From positions 496,001 to 560,000 of the forward strand of contig NZ_CP040078.1 of the NCBI RefSeq assembly GCF_005280735.1: a stretch of 64,000 bases of DNA. Reading direction: 5' to 3'. Position numbers and translations under genes: made by a program. Shown here one piece after another: positions 1-8,246 of the stretch (the stretch's first letter is position 1; the number at the start of each line of letters is the position of its first letter). The DNA is from Trinickia violacea. Its GTDB lineage: Bacteria; Pseudomonadota; Gammaproteobacteria; Burkholderiales; Burkholderiaceae. Under the pieces are notes generated by a model, which did not search any database, was not told the DNA's origin, and saw nothing but the letters and a program-made list of their open reading frames with translations.

Positions 1-39
1 GCGTGGCATGCGAAGCCTTGGGCCTCGCCGATAGCGGCC

Positions 40-1032
40 CTAGCGGCGCGGGCTGCCGGAGAACGCGCTGCGCGGCGCGAGCGCGGATTGCGGCGCGCCG
101 GCGTGGCCGGAAACGTCCGATGAGGTCGACTCGCCGCTGGACGTCACGCCCGAACCGGCGCCCGCCGCCGCGGCCGCTGCGCGGCCGAGCACGCCGCCGC
201 GCAGCGTGAAGAGCGTATCGATCGCGCGCGTGCGTTGCGGCGCCGTCGACGGCCGATCGCCCTGCAGCCATAGCAGCGGAAACAGCAGATTGAAGCGCTG
301 CACGCGCTCGGGCGGCGGCAGACGGGCCACGCCGCCGCTTTGGCCCTCCGTGCGCCGCTCGCGCAGCGACGCGAGCCCGGCCGCGGGCAACGGGCCGATG
401 CGCTGCTGCACCGAGAGCAAATCGATCGACTGTTCGAACACTTGCGTATCGAGCGGCATCTGCGGATTTGCCGCGAGCTTGTCGAGCAGCGCGAGCATGT
501 CGCCGCACCATGCGTCGCGCACCGCCGCGCCGCGCGCGCCTTCCTGCCCCGGCTCCGAATACTGCGCGGCGACGGCGTCGAGACGCCCCACCGGCGGGGG
601 GACGACCGCGCCGCTCGCGCGCGCCTTGACGGACGGCACGGCGGCGGCCGCATGGTCGTCCGAATGATCGTCGTGCGATTGCCCGCCGCCGCGTCCGCCG
701 CCGTCGCGCGTGACGCGCTGATGCTCGGCGTGCTGCGTGTCGGCTTCGTCGGGGCCGTCGTCCTGCATCGATGCGCCGTTCCTGCGCTGCTTCTTCGCGG
801 CCTGACGCTTGCGCGCGAGCTGGTCGGCCATCCGCTTCGCGCGGATCGAACCAACCGACGGCCCGCTTTGCCCGCTGTTGCCATACGTGAAGTTGGTGGT
901 GCCGCGATAGAGCGCCGCGAACTGCGCGCCGTTGCGCGCGCCTTGCGCGTTTGCGCTCTTTTGCTGGGCCTGGGCGGTCCGTTGCGCGTTGGCGGCGGCG
1001 GTATCGCCTGCGGTGTGCGAGATGCGGCTCAT
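40..1032 (-). CDS. HpaA-like type III secretion control protein (tentative)
   Basis: A 330-residue protein encoded last in the leftward sct operon, 21 bp after sctS. In Xanthomonas hrp clusters the gene after hrcS is hpaA, a secreted protein that controls export, so position is the main argument; I cannot confirm homology by eye. The N-terminal third is Ala/Gln/Asn-rich and looks disordered. Residues 65-84 hold a strongly basic, nuclear-localisation-like stretch (KRMADQLARKRQ followed by AAKKQRR). The C-terminal half is more ordered, with Leu-rich segments. No signal peptide or membrane segment is visible. It is probably cotranscribed from the PIP-box promoter upstream of sctU. It could instead be an unrelated secreted effector or a regulator. 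Confidence 0.5.
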   Translation of the reverse strand: MSRISHTAGDTAAANAQRTAQAQQKSANAQGARNGAQFAALYRGTTNFTYGNSGQSGPSVGSIRAKRMADQLARKRQAAKKQRRNGASMQDDGPDEADTQHAEHQRVTRDGGGRGGGQSHDDHSDDHAAAAVPSVKARASGAVVPPPVGRLDAVAAQYSEPGQEGARGAAVRDAWCGDMLALLDKLAANPQMPLDTQVFEQSIDLLSVQQRIGPLPAAGLASLRERRTEGQSGGVARLPPPERVQRFNLLFPLLWLQGDRPSTAPQRTRAIDTLFTLRGGVLGRAAAAAAGAGSGVTSSGESTSSDVSGHAGAPQSALAPRSAFSGSPRR

Positions 1033-1053
1033 GTCAGTGCTCGCCGGTCGGCC

Positions 1054-1317
1054 TCAGAGCGGCACGGCCGCCTGCATGATTTCGTTCGCGAAGTGCAGGA
1101 CGGCCGCGCACGAGAACGGCGCGGCGATCACGAGCGCGACTGTCACCGCGATCAGCTTGACCGCATGCGAGAGCGTCTGATCCTGCATCGACGTGATCGC
1201 CTGCAGGAACGACACGCCGAGCCCGACCACCGCCGCGACGATCACGATCGGCAGCGATACGGTCAGGCACAGCAGCATGCCTTGCGTGGTGAAGCGAACC
1301 AGCGTATCGACATCCAT
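1054..1317 (-). CDS. sctS: T3SS export apparatus protein SctS (HrcS/FliQ family)
   Basis: An 87-residue inner-membrane protein of the FliQ family, close to the usual family length. Two hydrophobic hairpin segments (about residues 13-37 and 50-75) flank the short polar loop TSMQDQTLSH, as expected for SctS. With SctR and SctT it builds the helical export gate of the injectisome. It lies 15 bp downstream of sctR in the leftward operon and is followed by the hpaA-like gene. The identification rests on size, topology and the invariant R-S gene order. Confidence 0.93.
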   Translation of the reverse strand: MDVDTLVRFTTQGMLLCLTVSLPIVIVAAVVGLGVSFLQAITSMQDQTLSHAVKLIAVTVALVIAAPFSCAAVLHFANEIMQAAVPL

Positions 1318-1332
1318 CGCAACGTTCCCCCG

Positions 1333-1983
1333 TTATTTGTAGGTCATCACGAGGCCGTGGATCAGCGTCGACCAGCCGTCCATCACGACGAACAGCAGCA
1401 GCTTGAACGGAATCGCGACGTTGGTCGGCGTGACCTGGTTGAGGCCCATCGCGAGCAGCACGTTCGCGATGATCAGGTCGACGACGATGAACGCGACGTA
1501 GAGCAGAAAGCCGATCTTGAACGCGTCGGTGAGCTCGGTCAGCGTGAAGGCGGGCGCGAGCACGATCAGGTCGTCTTCCTTCAGTTCGCTCGCTTGCTCC
1601 TTCGGCCACACGACCGACGCCGAGCGCAGGAAGAAGCGCTTCTCGCGCTCCTGCGTGTGCTTCACCAGGAACGCACGGAACGGCTCGCGCGCCGCGCCGA
1701 ACGCCTGGATCAGCGCCTGCGACGGCTGCGAGGCGAGCTGCTGGCCTTCGAGCGTCTTGCCGGCCTGCATGCCGATCGGCGCCATCACGTAGATCGAGAC
1801 GAGCACCGCGATGCCGTTGAGCACCATGTTCGGCGGCACCTGCTGCACGCCGAGCGCGTTGCGCAGCAGCCCGAGCACCACGACGATCTTCGCGTACGAC
1901 GTCACCACCATCGCGACGAACGGCAACAGGCTGATCGCGACGACGACGAGCAGCAGCCCGGTAATGTCATTGAACTGGACCAT
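1333..1983 (-). CDS. sctR: T3SS export apparatus protein SctR (HrcR/FliP family)
   Basis: A 216-residue export-gate protein of the FliP family. The start is the ATG at 1983 (MVQFNDITG), which gives the normal HrcR length; the open frame continues 84 codons further upstream but only as a Ser/Arg-rich shadow of sctQ. Sequence seen: N-terminal hydrophobic helix LLLVVVAISLLPFVAMV, the family-typical NALGVQQVPPNMVLNGIA, and a C-terminal pair of membrane helices ending in DGWSTLIHGLVMTYK. It overlaps the end of sctQ by 17 bp, consistent with translational coupling. SctR pentamers with SctS and SctT form the inner-membrane entry portal for secreted substrates. Confidence 0.96.
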   Translation of the reverse strand: MVQFNDITGLLLVVVAISLLPFVAMVVTSYAKIVVVLGLLRNALGVQQVPPNMVLNGIAVLVSIYVMAPIGMQAGKTLEGQQLASQPSQALIQAFGAAREPFRAFLVKHTQEREKRFFLRSASVVWPKEQASELKEDDLIVLAPAFTLTELTDAFKIGFLLYVAFIVVDLIIANVLLAMGLNQVTPTNVAIPFKLLLFVVMDGWSTLIHGLVMTYK

Positions 1984-2314
1984 GCCTGTGCGCCATGCGG
2001 ATGATGCGGATGCCGAGGTGTTCGCCGACCGTGACGAGTTCGCCATAGCCGATGGTCTGTCCGTGCGCGACGAGCTTGAGCTGCGCTTCGGCGACGGGTA
2101 CGGGCAATTCGACGACGTAGCCCGGGCCGAGCGCCGAGAGCTGCGCGAGCGGCAGCGCGACGGTGTCGATCTCGAACTGCACCGGGAGTTCGAGTTCGCC
2201 GACGTGGATGGGGTACCCGTCGCCGGCCGCGCCATCGGACGCTCCGCCGGGGTCTCCGGATTGATCGGTGGCGAGCCCGGTGTCGGCGCTCACCGGGTCC
2301 AGCTCTTCGGACAT
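1967..2314 (-). CDS. Predicted internal translation product SctQ-C
   Basis: In frame inside sctQ, an ATG at 2314 (protein beginning MSEELDPVS) is preceded by AAGGAG at 2326-2321 with a 6-nt spacer, a better Shine-Dalgarno than that of most genes here. The 115-residue product would be little more than the SpoA domain. Short SctQ forms made from internal starts are established for YscQ, SpaO and Spa33, where the short form joins the full-length protein in the cytoplasmic complex. That this Hrp-type system does the same is inference from the DNA alone. Confidence 0.6.
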   Translation of the reverse strand: MSEELDPVSADTGLATDQSGDPGGASDGAAGDGYPIHVGELELPVQFEIDTVALPLAQLSALGPGYVVELPVPVAEAQLKLVAHGQTIGYGELVTVGEHLGIRIIRMAHRHGPVQ

Positions 2315-3340
2315 GTTCGGCTCCTTGACGATGACGAGCGAGTGCCCGTCGATTTCCACCGCGGCGTAAAGACGTGTGAGACCGGGCGTCCCCCACGCGG
2401 CGACGGCGTGCGGCCGCGCTTCCGAGGCAGCCCCGGCGCTCGACAGCAGCGTGGCGTCGAATGACGAAAAGACGCCGCGCAGCAGCACGTCGCCGGGTTC
2501 GAGTGCGGCGAGCGTGTCGACCGCGATCGCCTTCGTGCCGACGATCAGGCGGCCGGGCACGAGCAGTGCGGGCTGCCAGGCTTGCCATGCGCTGCGCGTG
2601 GCCGCGGCGGCAGCGGCAGCGGCAGCGGCAGGGCCGGCGCGCAGCAGGGCGTCGAGCGCGTCGTAGCACGGCGGCTCGGCGAGCAGCGTGAAGGCGTGGC
2701 GGCGCGCTCGATGCGTGAAAGACAGCGCGACGAATGGCGCAACCGACGGCTCTGCGTGCTTGGCGCGTTGCAGGTCGCGCTGGGGTTCGGCGAGGGCGAG
2801 GCGCCGGCGCTGTACTGAGACGACGCGCGGGTCCTTGAAGCCGAAGCGGGCGAGGTGTTCGAGCAACGGTTCGAGCAGCACGCCGGCCACGGCATTGCGC
2901 AAGGCGATATCGGCGGACGTCATGCTCGCGGCCGGCTGCGGCACATATCCGTTGCCCGCGGACGCCGCAGGCGCGTTCCTTTCGGGCCACGCGGCAATCG
3001 CGAGCGACGGATACGCGTCCAAGTCGAGCGCGAGATGAAACGTGCTGCGGCTCGTGCCCGTGGGCATGGCGATCGACAGTTCGACCACGCCTGGGTCCGC
3101 TGCGTCGGGCGTCGACAGTTGGCCCCCGCGCGCTTCGATGAGATCGGCGCGCAGGTCTTCGATGCCGAGCGTGGCGTGCGCGAGCGCCGCAAGCCGCGTA
3201 TCGCCGATCGTTCGCGCGACACGTGCCGCAGTGCGGTCGACGGCGCGAGGACGCAACGGCACGACCAAACGCGCCAGCTGCGCGAGCGGCTCGGTGCGTG
3301 CTTCGTCTGCGGTCGTCGGTTCGGCGATCGGATAGATCAT
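1967..3340 (-). CDS. sctQ: T3SS cytoplasmic ring (sorting platform) protein SctQ (HrcQ)
   Basis: A 457-residue protein with a SpoA/FliN-like surface-presentation domain at its C-terminus (about residues 385-450, including GELELPVQFEIDTVALPLAQ and GQTIGYGELVTVGEHLGIRI). It forms the cytoplasmic C-ring or sorting platform below the export gate, with SctK, SctL and SctN. The middle carries a ten-alanine run encoded by a short CGGCAG repeat near 2600-2635, which could vary in length. An in-frame ATG at 2314 (residue 343) is preceded by a strong ribosome binding site, so a separate SctQ-C product is likely (see that entry). It lies between the hpaP-like gene and sctR in the leftward operon. Confidence 0.93.
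   Translation of the reverse strand: MIYPIAEPTTADEARTEPLAQLARLVVPLRPRAVDRTAARVARTIGDTRLAALAHATLGIEDLRADLIEARGGQLSTPDAADPGVVELSIAMPTGTSRSTFHLALDLDAYPSLAIAAWPERNAPAASAGNGYVPQPAASMTSADIALRNAVAGVLLEPLLEHLARFGFKDPRVVSVQRRRLALAEPQRDLQRAKHAEPSVAPFVALSFTHRARRHAFTLLAEPPCYDALDALLRAGPAAAAAAAAAATRSAWQAWQPALLVPGRLIVGTKAIAVDTLAALEPGDVLLRGVFSSFDATLLSSAGAASEARPHAVAAWGTPGLTRLYAAVEIDGHSLVIVKEPNMSEELDPVSADTGLATDQSGDPGGASDGAAGDGYPIHVGELELPVQFEIDTVALPLAQLSALGPGYVVELPVPVAEAQLKLVAHGQTIGYGELVTVGEHLGIRIIRMAHRHGPVQ
2315..2326 (-). promoter_or_regulatory. Internal ribosome binding site for SctQ-C
   Basis: On the minus strand the sequence reads AAGGAG, then CCGAAC, then ATG. This is a near-perfect anti-16S match at optimal spacing, inside the sctQ coding frame just before the SpoA-domain region. 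Confidence 0.65.
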
Positions 3341-3363
3341 GCGTCAGGGTCTGCTTGCGTTGC

Positions 3364-4086
3364 TCACCAGACGGTGAGTTCGATATCGCGCGCTTCGCCC
3401 CACGCTCGCAGCATGGTGTCGAGTTCCCGCTCGAGCAAAGCACTATGTTCCAAGAGTAATTGCTTGGTCGCGATATCCGGCGTGTCGAACCGAAGCTGGA
3501 GACTGAAACGCGAAAGCGTCAGATAAAGCGTCGTGTGCGGCAGCAGCTTCGGATCGAGCGGCAACTGCACTTCCCAATTGCCCGCTTCGGCAATCGACGG
3601 GTCGCCGCAGAAGCCGCCGATCTCGCGTGCGAGCGAGCCGAGCAATTGCAGAAAGCGTTGCTGTTGCTGATAGACGGCCGAGACGACCGGCGCTGCCGCG
3701 TGGGTGACGCGGGCGCGCAGTGCTTGACGCTCGGGCGACGAAGCGGCTGCGGCTTCGCTCGTGGCGTCGGTTTGCGCGCTGGATTCCGGCTCGCTGTCCC
3801 AGATCGCGATGCCGTTCGAAGCGGCATTGTCCGCGCCGGGCGACGCAGCGCCGGCGGACCCATCGTCCTCGTCGTGCGAAGCGTCCGCGGCGTGCGGGTT
3901 CGGGCCGCCGCCGCTTTGCGCGTCGGCGTCGCTCGTCAGGCGGTGTGGCGCACGGCGGCGTCCGAGCAGCGACGCGTAGTCGAATTTGCGTCCGCGTGAA
4001 CGCGCGTTCGAGGCGGCGTCGGCTTGCGCGTCGGCGTCGCTCTCGTTCGGGATGATGCGCAGATGGCGCGAAACGATGTGCGTCAT
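3364..4086 (-). CDS. T3SS needle/substrate-switch protein SctP (HpaP-like)
   Basis: A 240-residue protein between sctV and sctQ, the position of hpaP in Xanthomonas and Ralstonia hrp operons. The start is the ATG at 4086 (MTHIVSRHLR); the upstream extension of the frame only shadows sctV. The first half is polar, Asp/Ala/Ser-rich and probably disordered. The C-terminal half (about 140-240) is compact and matches what is expected of a type III secretion specificity-switch domain (WEVQLPLDPKLLPHTTLYLT, then FSLQLRFDT). HpaP proteins help control substrate hierarchy. Assignment rests mainly on synteny plus this architecture. Confidence 0.75.
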   Translation of the reverse strand: MTHIVSRHLRIIPNESDADAQADAASNARSRGRKFDYASLLGRRRAPHRLTSDADAQSGGGPNPHAADASHDEDDGSAGAASPGADNAASNGIAIWDSEPESSAQTDATSEAAAASSPERQALRARVTHAAAPVVSAVYQQQQRFLQLLGSLAREIGGFCGDPSIAEAGNWEVQLPLDPKLLPHTTLYLTLSRFSLQLRFDTPDIATKQLLLEHSALLERELDTMLRAWGEARDIELTVW

Positions 4087-4100
4087 GGCGTCGACGAGCC

Positions 4101-6215
4101 TCAGATCGACACGCGGCCAAGCGGCCGCAGTTCGACGTGCTCGCCCAGCTCCTGATACGAATAGACGGCGAGCCAGCCGAGCCGCGCTTCGATCATCCGC
4201 CGCACGTAGCGGCGAATATCCATCGACGTGACGAGCGCGACGCCCTCGCGCGGCGACGCGCCGACGAACGACTGGATCTTGTCGATCAGGAGCGTCGACT
4301 CGTCGGGCGGCAGCGCGAGGAAGTTGCCGGTGGGCGTCTGCTTGATCGCCTGCCGGATGTGCTGCTCGACGGGCATGTCGAACAGCACCGCCGAGAGCGT
4401 GCGCTCGCCGCGCGCGGCCCGATGCGCGAGAAAGCGCGAGAGGTCGCCGCGCACGTACTCCGTGAGCATGAGCATGTCCTTCTCTTTCGGGCCCCAGGTG
4501 ATGAGGCTTTCCATGATCGTGCGGACGTTGCGGATCGAGATCTGCTCTTCGAGCAAACGGCGCAGCACGTCGGCGATCCGCTGCGGCGGCAGCACCTTCT
4601 GCACTTCGGCGACGAGGCCCGGGTAGTCGCTCGCCAATTGATCGAGAATCCACTGCACTTCCTGAATGCCGAGAAAGAGCGGGGCGTGCTGGCGCATCAG
4701 CGAGACCGACGCGTGTGCGATCACCTGTTCGGCGCGCCATACGGGCGTTTTGGCGGGCACGGCGCGCTCTTCGAGCCAGTGCGTCGGGGCGCCGCTTGCG
4801 TCGATCGATGCCCCCGCTTCGCTTTGCGCGATGAGCGCGGCCAGCGCGTCGGCTTCTTCGCTCGATGGCGCCGCGCCGTTCGCGCCCGCAAGGGTGGCGC
4901 GAGAGGCCGCCGTCAAGGGCACCATCGCCTTCCCCACCGGCAATTCGAACGACCGCTGCGGCACGTCATGCACGAGGATCTCGCAGGTCGCCGGCGGCAG
5001 CGCGCCGTGCGTCCACATCGTGATGCCCGGAAACGGCAAGCCGAGTTCTTCCTGCAGGCGCGCGCGCTCGGCTTCGAACGACTTGTCGAGCGCGGGCATC
5101 GTGAGCCGTGCGACGAGGTCCGGCGCGATGCGCACGCCGAGCGGGCACGCGAACTGCGGCGCGCGCGTGAGAATGGCCGGTACTTCGACCTTCGCGCCCG
5201 AGCGCTGCATCGCGTGCAGCGATTCGCGCTCGTGGCTTTGCTGCTGCGGCTTGTTGACGTTCAAGCGATACGCGGCGAAGGCGAGCGCGGCGGAGAGCAG
5301 CACGAACAGCGCGGCCGGAAAGCCGGGCACCGCGGCGAAGCCGAGCAGCAGCACCGCCGCGAAGTAAAGCGCGCGCGAGCTCGAGCCGAGCTGGCGGCCG
5401 ATCTCGTCGCCGAGCGAACCCTGCTTGGCCTGCCGTTCATCGGAAACGCGCGTGATCATCACGCCGGCCGCGACCGAGAGCAGCAGCGACGGAATCTGCG
5501 ACACCATCGCATCGCCGATCGACAGAATCGAAAAGCGGTTCGCGGCGTCGCCCGCGCTCATGCCGTGATACGCGACGCCCACCGCGATACCGGCGACGAT
5601 GTTGATCGCCGTGATGATGAGGCCCGCGATCGCATCGCCTTTGACGAACTTCATCGCGCCGTCCATGCTGCCGTGCAGCTGGCTTTCGACCGCGAGCGTC
5701 GCGCGCTTCTTCTTGGCTTCTTCGGCGGTGAGCAGATTCGCGCGCAAGTCGGCGTCGATGCTCATCTGCTTGCCGGGCAGCGCATCGAGCGTGAAGCGCG
5801 CGCCGACTTCGGCCACGCGCTCCGAGCCCTTCGCGATCACGATGAACTGCACCGTCGTGATGATCACGAACACCACGAGCCCGACGACGAGATTGCCGCC
5901 CACCACGAGCTTGCCGAAGCTCTCGATGATGTTGCCGGCCTCGGCGTGCAGCAGGATCGATTTGGTCGAGGCGATGTTCAGCGACAGCCGGTACAACGTG
6001 GTGAACAACAGCAGCGAGGGAAACGCCGACAGCGACACCGCGTTGGGCACATACATCGTCACCATCAGGAGCGTCACGCTGATGGTGATGTTGATGCTGA
6101 GCAGGATATCGATGAGCCAGGGCGGCAGCGGCAGGATCATCAGCGAGATGATCGCGACGATCAGCGCGGCGATCCCGAATTCGCCGCCGGCGGGCAGTTT
6201 CAGCGTCTTGAGCAT
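4101..6215 (-). CDS. sctV: T3SS export gate protein SctV (HrcV/FHIPEP family)
   Basis: A 704-residue export-gate component of normal family length. The N-terminal half has about eight membrane segments and the family-typical stretch TTLYRLSLNIASTKSILL, followed by GARFTLDALPGKQMSIDADL between the transmembrane blocks. The C-terminal half (from about residue 350) is the cytosolic domain that forms the nonameric ring docking chaperone-substrate complexes. It lies 21 bp downstream of sctU and 14 bp upstream of the hpaP-like gene. This is one of the most secure assignments in the window. Confidence 0.98.
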   Translation of the reverse strand: MLKTLKLPAGGEFGIAALIVAIISLMILPLPPWLIDILLSINITISVTLLMVTMYVPNAVSLSAFPSLLLFTTLYRLSLNIASTKSILLHAEAGNIIESFGKLVVGGNLVVGLVVFVIITTVQFIVIAKGSERVAEVGARFTLDALPGKQMSIDADLRANLLTAEEAKKKRATLAVESQLHGSMDGAMKFVKGDAIAGLIITAINIVAGIAVGVAYHGMSAGDAANRFSILSIGDAMVSQIPSLLLSVAAGVMITRVSDERQAKQGSLGDEIGRQLGSSSRALYFAAVLLLGFAAVPGFPAALFVLLSAALAFAAYRLNVNKPQQQSHERESLHAMQRSGAKVEVPAILTRAPQFACPLGVRIAPDLVARLTMPALDKSFEAERARLQEELGLPFPGITMWTHGALPPATCEILVHDVPQRSFELPVGKAMVPLTAASRATLAGANGAAPSSEEADALAALIAQSEAGASIDASGAPTHWLEERAVPAKTPVWRAEQVIAHASVSLMRQHAPLFLGIQEVQWILDQLASDYPGLVAEVQKVLPPQRIADVLRRLLEEQISIRNVRTIMESLITWGPKEKDMLMLTEYVRGDLSRFLAHRAARGERTLSAVLFDMPVEQHIRQAIKQTPTGNFLALPPDESTLLIDKIQSFVGASPREGVALVTSMDIRRYVRRMIEARLGWLAVYSYQELGEHVELRPLGRVSI

Positions 6216-6236
6216 GGGGGTCCTGGGCAGCGGATG

Positions 6237-7355
6237 TCAGTGAAGCGTCGGAGGCGCGGCGCTGTCGTTGCCGCTGCCGTGCTCGAGCTGTGGTTGTGGC
6301 GAGGCAGCATCGCGCCGCGCGCCGATCGCATCGACCCAGCGCAGGATCGCGGCCACCGTCTCGAACAGCTCCTCGGGAATCGGCTGATCGACGCCGACTT
6401 TGTAGAGCGCGCGCGCCACGGGCGGATTGCCGATGATCGGCACGCCCGCGTCGCGCGCGGCGCGCCGCAGTTGCGCCGCGCTTTCGTCCATGCCTTTCGC
6501 GATCACGCGCGGCAGCGGGTGCTCGTCGGGCGCGTAGCGCACCGCGACCGCGTAGTGCGTCGGGTTCACCACCATCATGTTCGCGAGCCCGACCTTCGCG
6601 GGCGGCGGCGCGGTGGCGAGCTCGCGCGCGAGACGCTTGCGCTCGCCCTTGATGTGCGGGTCGCCTTCCTGGTTCTTGTGCTCGCGCTTCACTTCGTCCT
6701 TCGACATCTTCATCTTCTTCAGGAACATGAAGCTCTGCAGCTTGACGTCGGCGGCGCCCGCGAGGACGAACACGGCGGCGGCCACCATGAAAAGCTTGAG
6801 CAGCATTTCCCAGAACATCTTCGCGAGCTCAGGCAGCGGCTGATAGAGCGAGCCGACGATCAGCGGAAACAGCCACTTGATCGTCACCCACATCACGCTG
6901 AACACGATCACCGCTTTGACGATCATCTTCGCCATGTCGATCAGCGTCTTGATCGAGAAGATGCGCTTCAAGCCGGCCATCGGGCTCACGGCTTTCGGGT
7001 CCGGCGTGACCGGTTTGGTTGCGATCTGAAAGCCGACTTGGCCGATCGACGCCGCAATCGCCGCGAGCGCGGCGGCGCACACGCACGGCACGACCACCGA
7101 CAGTGCGACGCCGCCGAGCTTGTAGAGCTGCGTGTTCATGTTCGTCAACGAATGGTCGCCGTCGACGAAGCCCGTGGCGATGTTCACCACCTCGCGCATG
7201 GCATCGCTGAATTGGCTCGCGCCGCCGATCAACAGCAGCATCACCGCCGACATCGAGATCGCGTCGACGAGATCGCTGCTCCTCGACACCTGGCCTTCCT
7301 TGCGGGCGTCGCGCAGCTTTTTGTCTGTTGGCTCTTCGGTCTTGTCGTCGCTCAT
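6237..7355 (-). CDS. sctU: T3SS autoprotease/export switch protein SctU (HrcU/FlhB family)
   Basis: A 372-residue FlhB-family protein. The start is ATG 7355 (MSDDKTEEPTDKK), which matches the conserved EEPT-K start of the family; the longer upstream frame is rejected. Four membrane segments occupy about residues 33-205. The cytosolic part carries the autocleavage motif NPTH at residues 264-267, in context VVNPTHYAVAVRY. Cleavage at N-P changes substrate specificity from early to late substrates. It is first in the leftward operon, directly downstream of a perfect PIP box and -10 element. Confidence 0.98.
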   Translation of the reverse strand: MSDDKTEEPTDKKLRDARKEGQVSRSSDLVDAISMSAVMLLLIGGASQFSDAMREVVNIATGFVDGDHSLTNMNTQLYKLGGVALSVVVPCVCAAALAAIAASIGQVGFQIATKPVTPDPKAVSPMAGLKRIFSIKTLIDMAKMIVKAVIVFSVMWVTIKWLFPLIVGSLYQPLPELAKMFWEMLLKLFMVAAAVFVLAGAADVKLQSFMFLKKMKMSKDEVKREHKNQEGDPHIKGERKRLARELATAPPPAKVGLANMMVVNPTHYAVAVRYAPDEHPLPRVIAKGMDESAAQLRRAARDAGVPIIGNPPVARALYKVGVDQPIPEELFETVAAILRWVDAIGARRDAASPQPQLEHGSGNDSAAPPTLH

Positions 7356-7393
7356 GCGTCGGCTCGGTGGTATCGGGTGGTATCGCTCGCCTG

Positions 7394-7455
7394 ACGATAG
7401 CGCTCGCGCGCAGCGCTTGCGCCCGATGAGGCGAAGCCGCCGCGCGCGGCGCGAA
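7394..7455 (-). promoter_or_regulatory. PIP/hrpII-box promoter of the sctU operon
   Basis: On the minus strand, TTCG at 7455-7452 and TTCG at 7435-7432 are separated by exactly 16 bases. After the next base a 31-base gap leads to TATCGT (7399-7394), matching the -10 consensus YANNNT at the canonical 30-32 base distance. PIP/hrpII boxes are recognised by the AraC-type activators HrpX/HrpB, and a HrpB gene is present at 15453. It drives sctU through the hpaA-like gene. Confidence 0.88.
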
Positions 7456-7467
7456 GCGCTCGGCCGC

Positions 7468-7529
7468 TTCGCATCCGTTGCGCTCGCTTCGCATCGCGCG
7501 GCTCGCGCCCTCATGCCGGTTGCTATGGT
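7468..7529 (+). promoter_or_regulatory. PIP/hrpII-box promoter of the hrpB1 operon
   Basis: TTCG at 7468-7471 and TTCG at 7488-7491 are separated by exactly 16 bases. After the following C there are 31 bases and then TATGGT (7524-7529), which fits the YANNNT -10. Its half-site spacing and -10 distance are identical to the divergent box for sctU, 13 bp away. It is expected to be activated by HrpB and to drive hrpB1 through sctT. Confidence 0.88.
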
Positions 7530-7610
7530 TCAGCCATCTCATCGTGGCCCGCCGCGTGCTCAACCGTGCGGCGCGGCCGCGTCCACCGTCTCATCGAGGA
7601 GCCCATCGAG

Positions 7611-8207
7611 ATGACCGCCAGCACGCCGGAATACCTGAATTGCAGCCCCGATCTCGTCGGCGGCTTGATCGAAACCGTGTCGACTGCCTTGCTCGGCACG
7701 TTCCCGAAGGTGCAAGCCGATCCATACGACATCGAGCTCGTGCTCGACGCGCTGCGCGTGCTGCGCCCGCGCGTCGCCGAGATCGACACGCTCGACGGCA
7801 TCCTGCACATGGTGCGCGGCCACTGGGACGACGCGATCCACGTGCTGCGCCAGGTCGGCGAGAACGTGCCGCGCTTCGGCTACGCGAAGGCGCTGCTCGC
7901 GTTCTGCCTCTCGGCGAAGGGCGACCCGGACTGGAAGCAGTGCGCGGCCGAAGCGATGGAGATCAATCCGAACCGCGACACGAAGCAGCTCGTGGCTGCG
8001 CTCGAAGCGCGCGAAGACCTGCTCAACGCGATGCGCGCGGCGCGCAGCAGCGGCAAGTTCGTGACGCCGCCGTCGTGCGACAAGCTCGCGGAATTCGACG
8101 TGCCGGCGGACGAGGCCGAAGAGGCCGCGCCGGTTCCGGCTGCCGCGGCTCCGTCGCCCGCGGCGGCGGCCGCGCCAATGCCGATGGGCACGTTCCTGCG
8201 CGCGTAA
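7611..8207 (+). CDS. hrpB1: HrpB1/HrpK-family T3SS protein
   Basis: A 198-residue protein, first gene of the rightward operon. The start chosen is ATG 7611 (MTASTPEYLN), after GAGGA; an upstream in-frame start would add 15 residues. The core LVLDALRVLRPRVAEIDTLD with HWDDAIHVLRQV and KALLAFCLSAKGDPDWK is a TPR-like fold typical of HrpB1/HrpK. In Xanthomonas HrpB1 is a periplasmic peptidoglycan-binding protein that aids assembly; no signal peptide is visible here. The C-terminal 40 residues are an Ala/Pro-rich tail, longer than in Xanthomonas. Confidence 0.88.
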   Translation: MTASTPEYLNCSPDLVGGLIETVSTALLGTFPKVQADPYDIELVLDALRVLRPRVAEIDTLDGILHMVRGHWDDAIHVLRQVGENVPRFGYAKALLAFCLSAKGDPDWKQCAAEAMEINPNRDTKQLVAALEAREDLLNAMRAARSSGKFVTPPSCDKLAEFDVPADEAEEAAPVPAAAAPSPAAAAAPMPMGTFLRA

Positions 8208-8246
8208 CGCGCCGCTCTCGCCGTCTCGAAGCTCAAGGAGCCGCTC

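Noticed and set aside
4137..7394. A 1085-codon open frame on the plus strand opposite sctV and sctU
   Set aside because: Its Arg/His/Asp-rich sequence has no recognisable domain, while the minus strand encodes textbook SctV and SctU. It is a GC-rich shadow frame.
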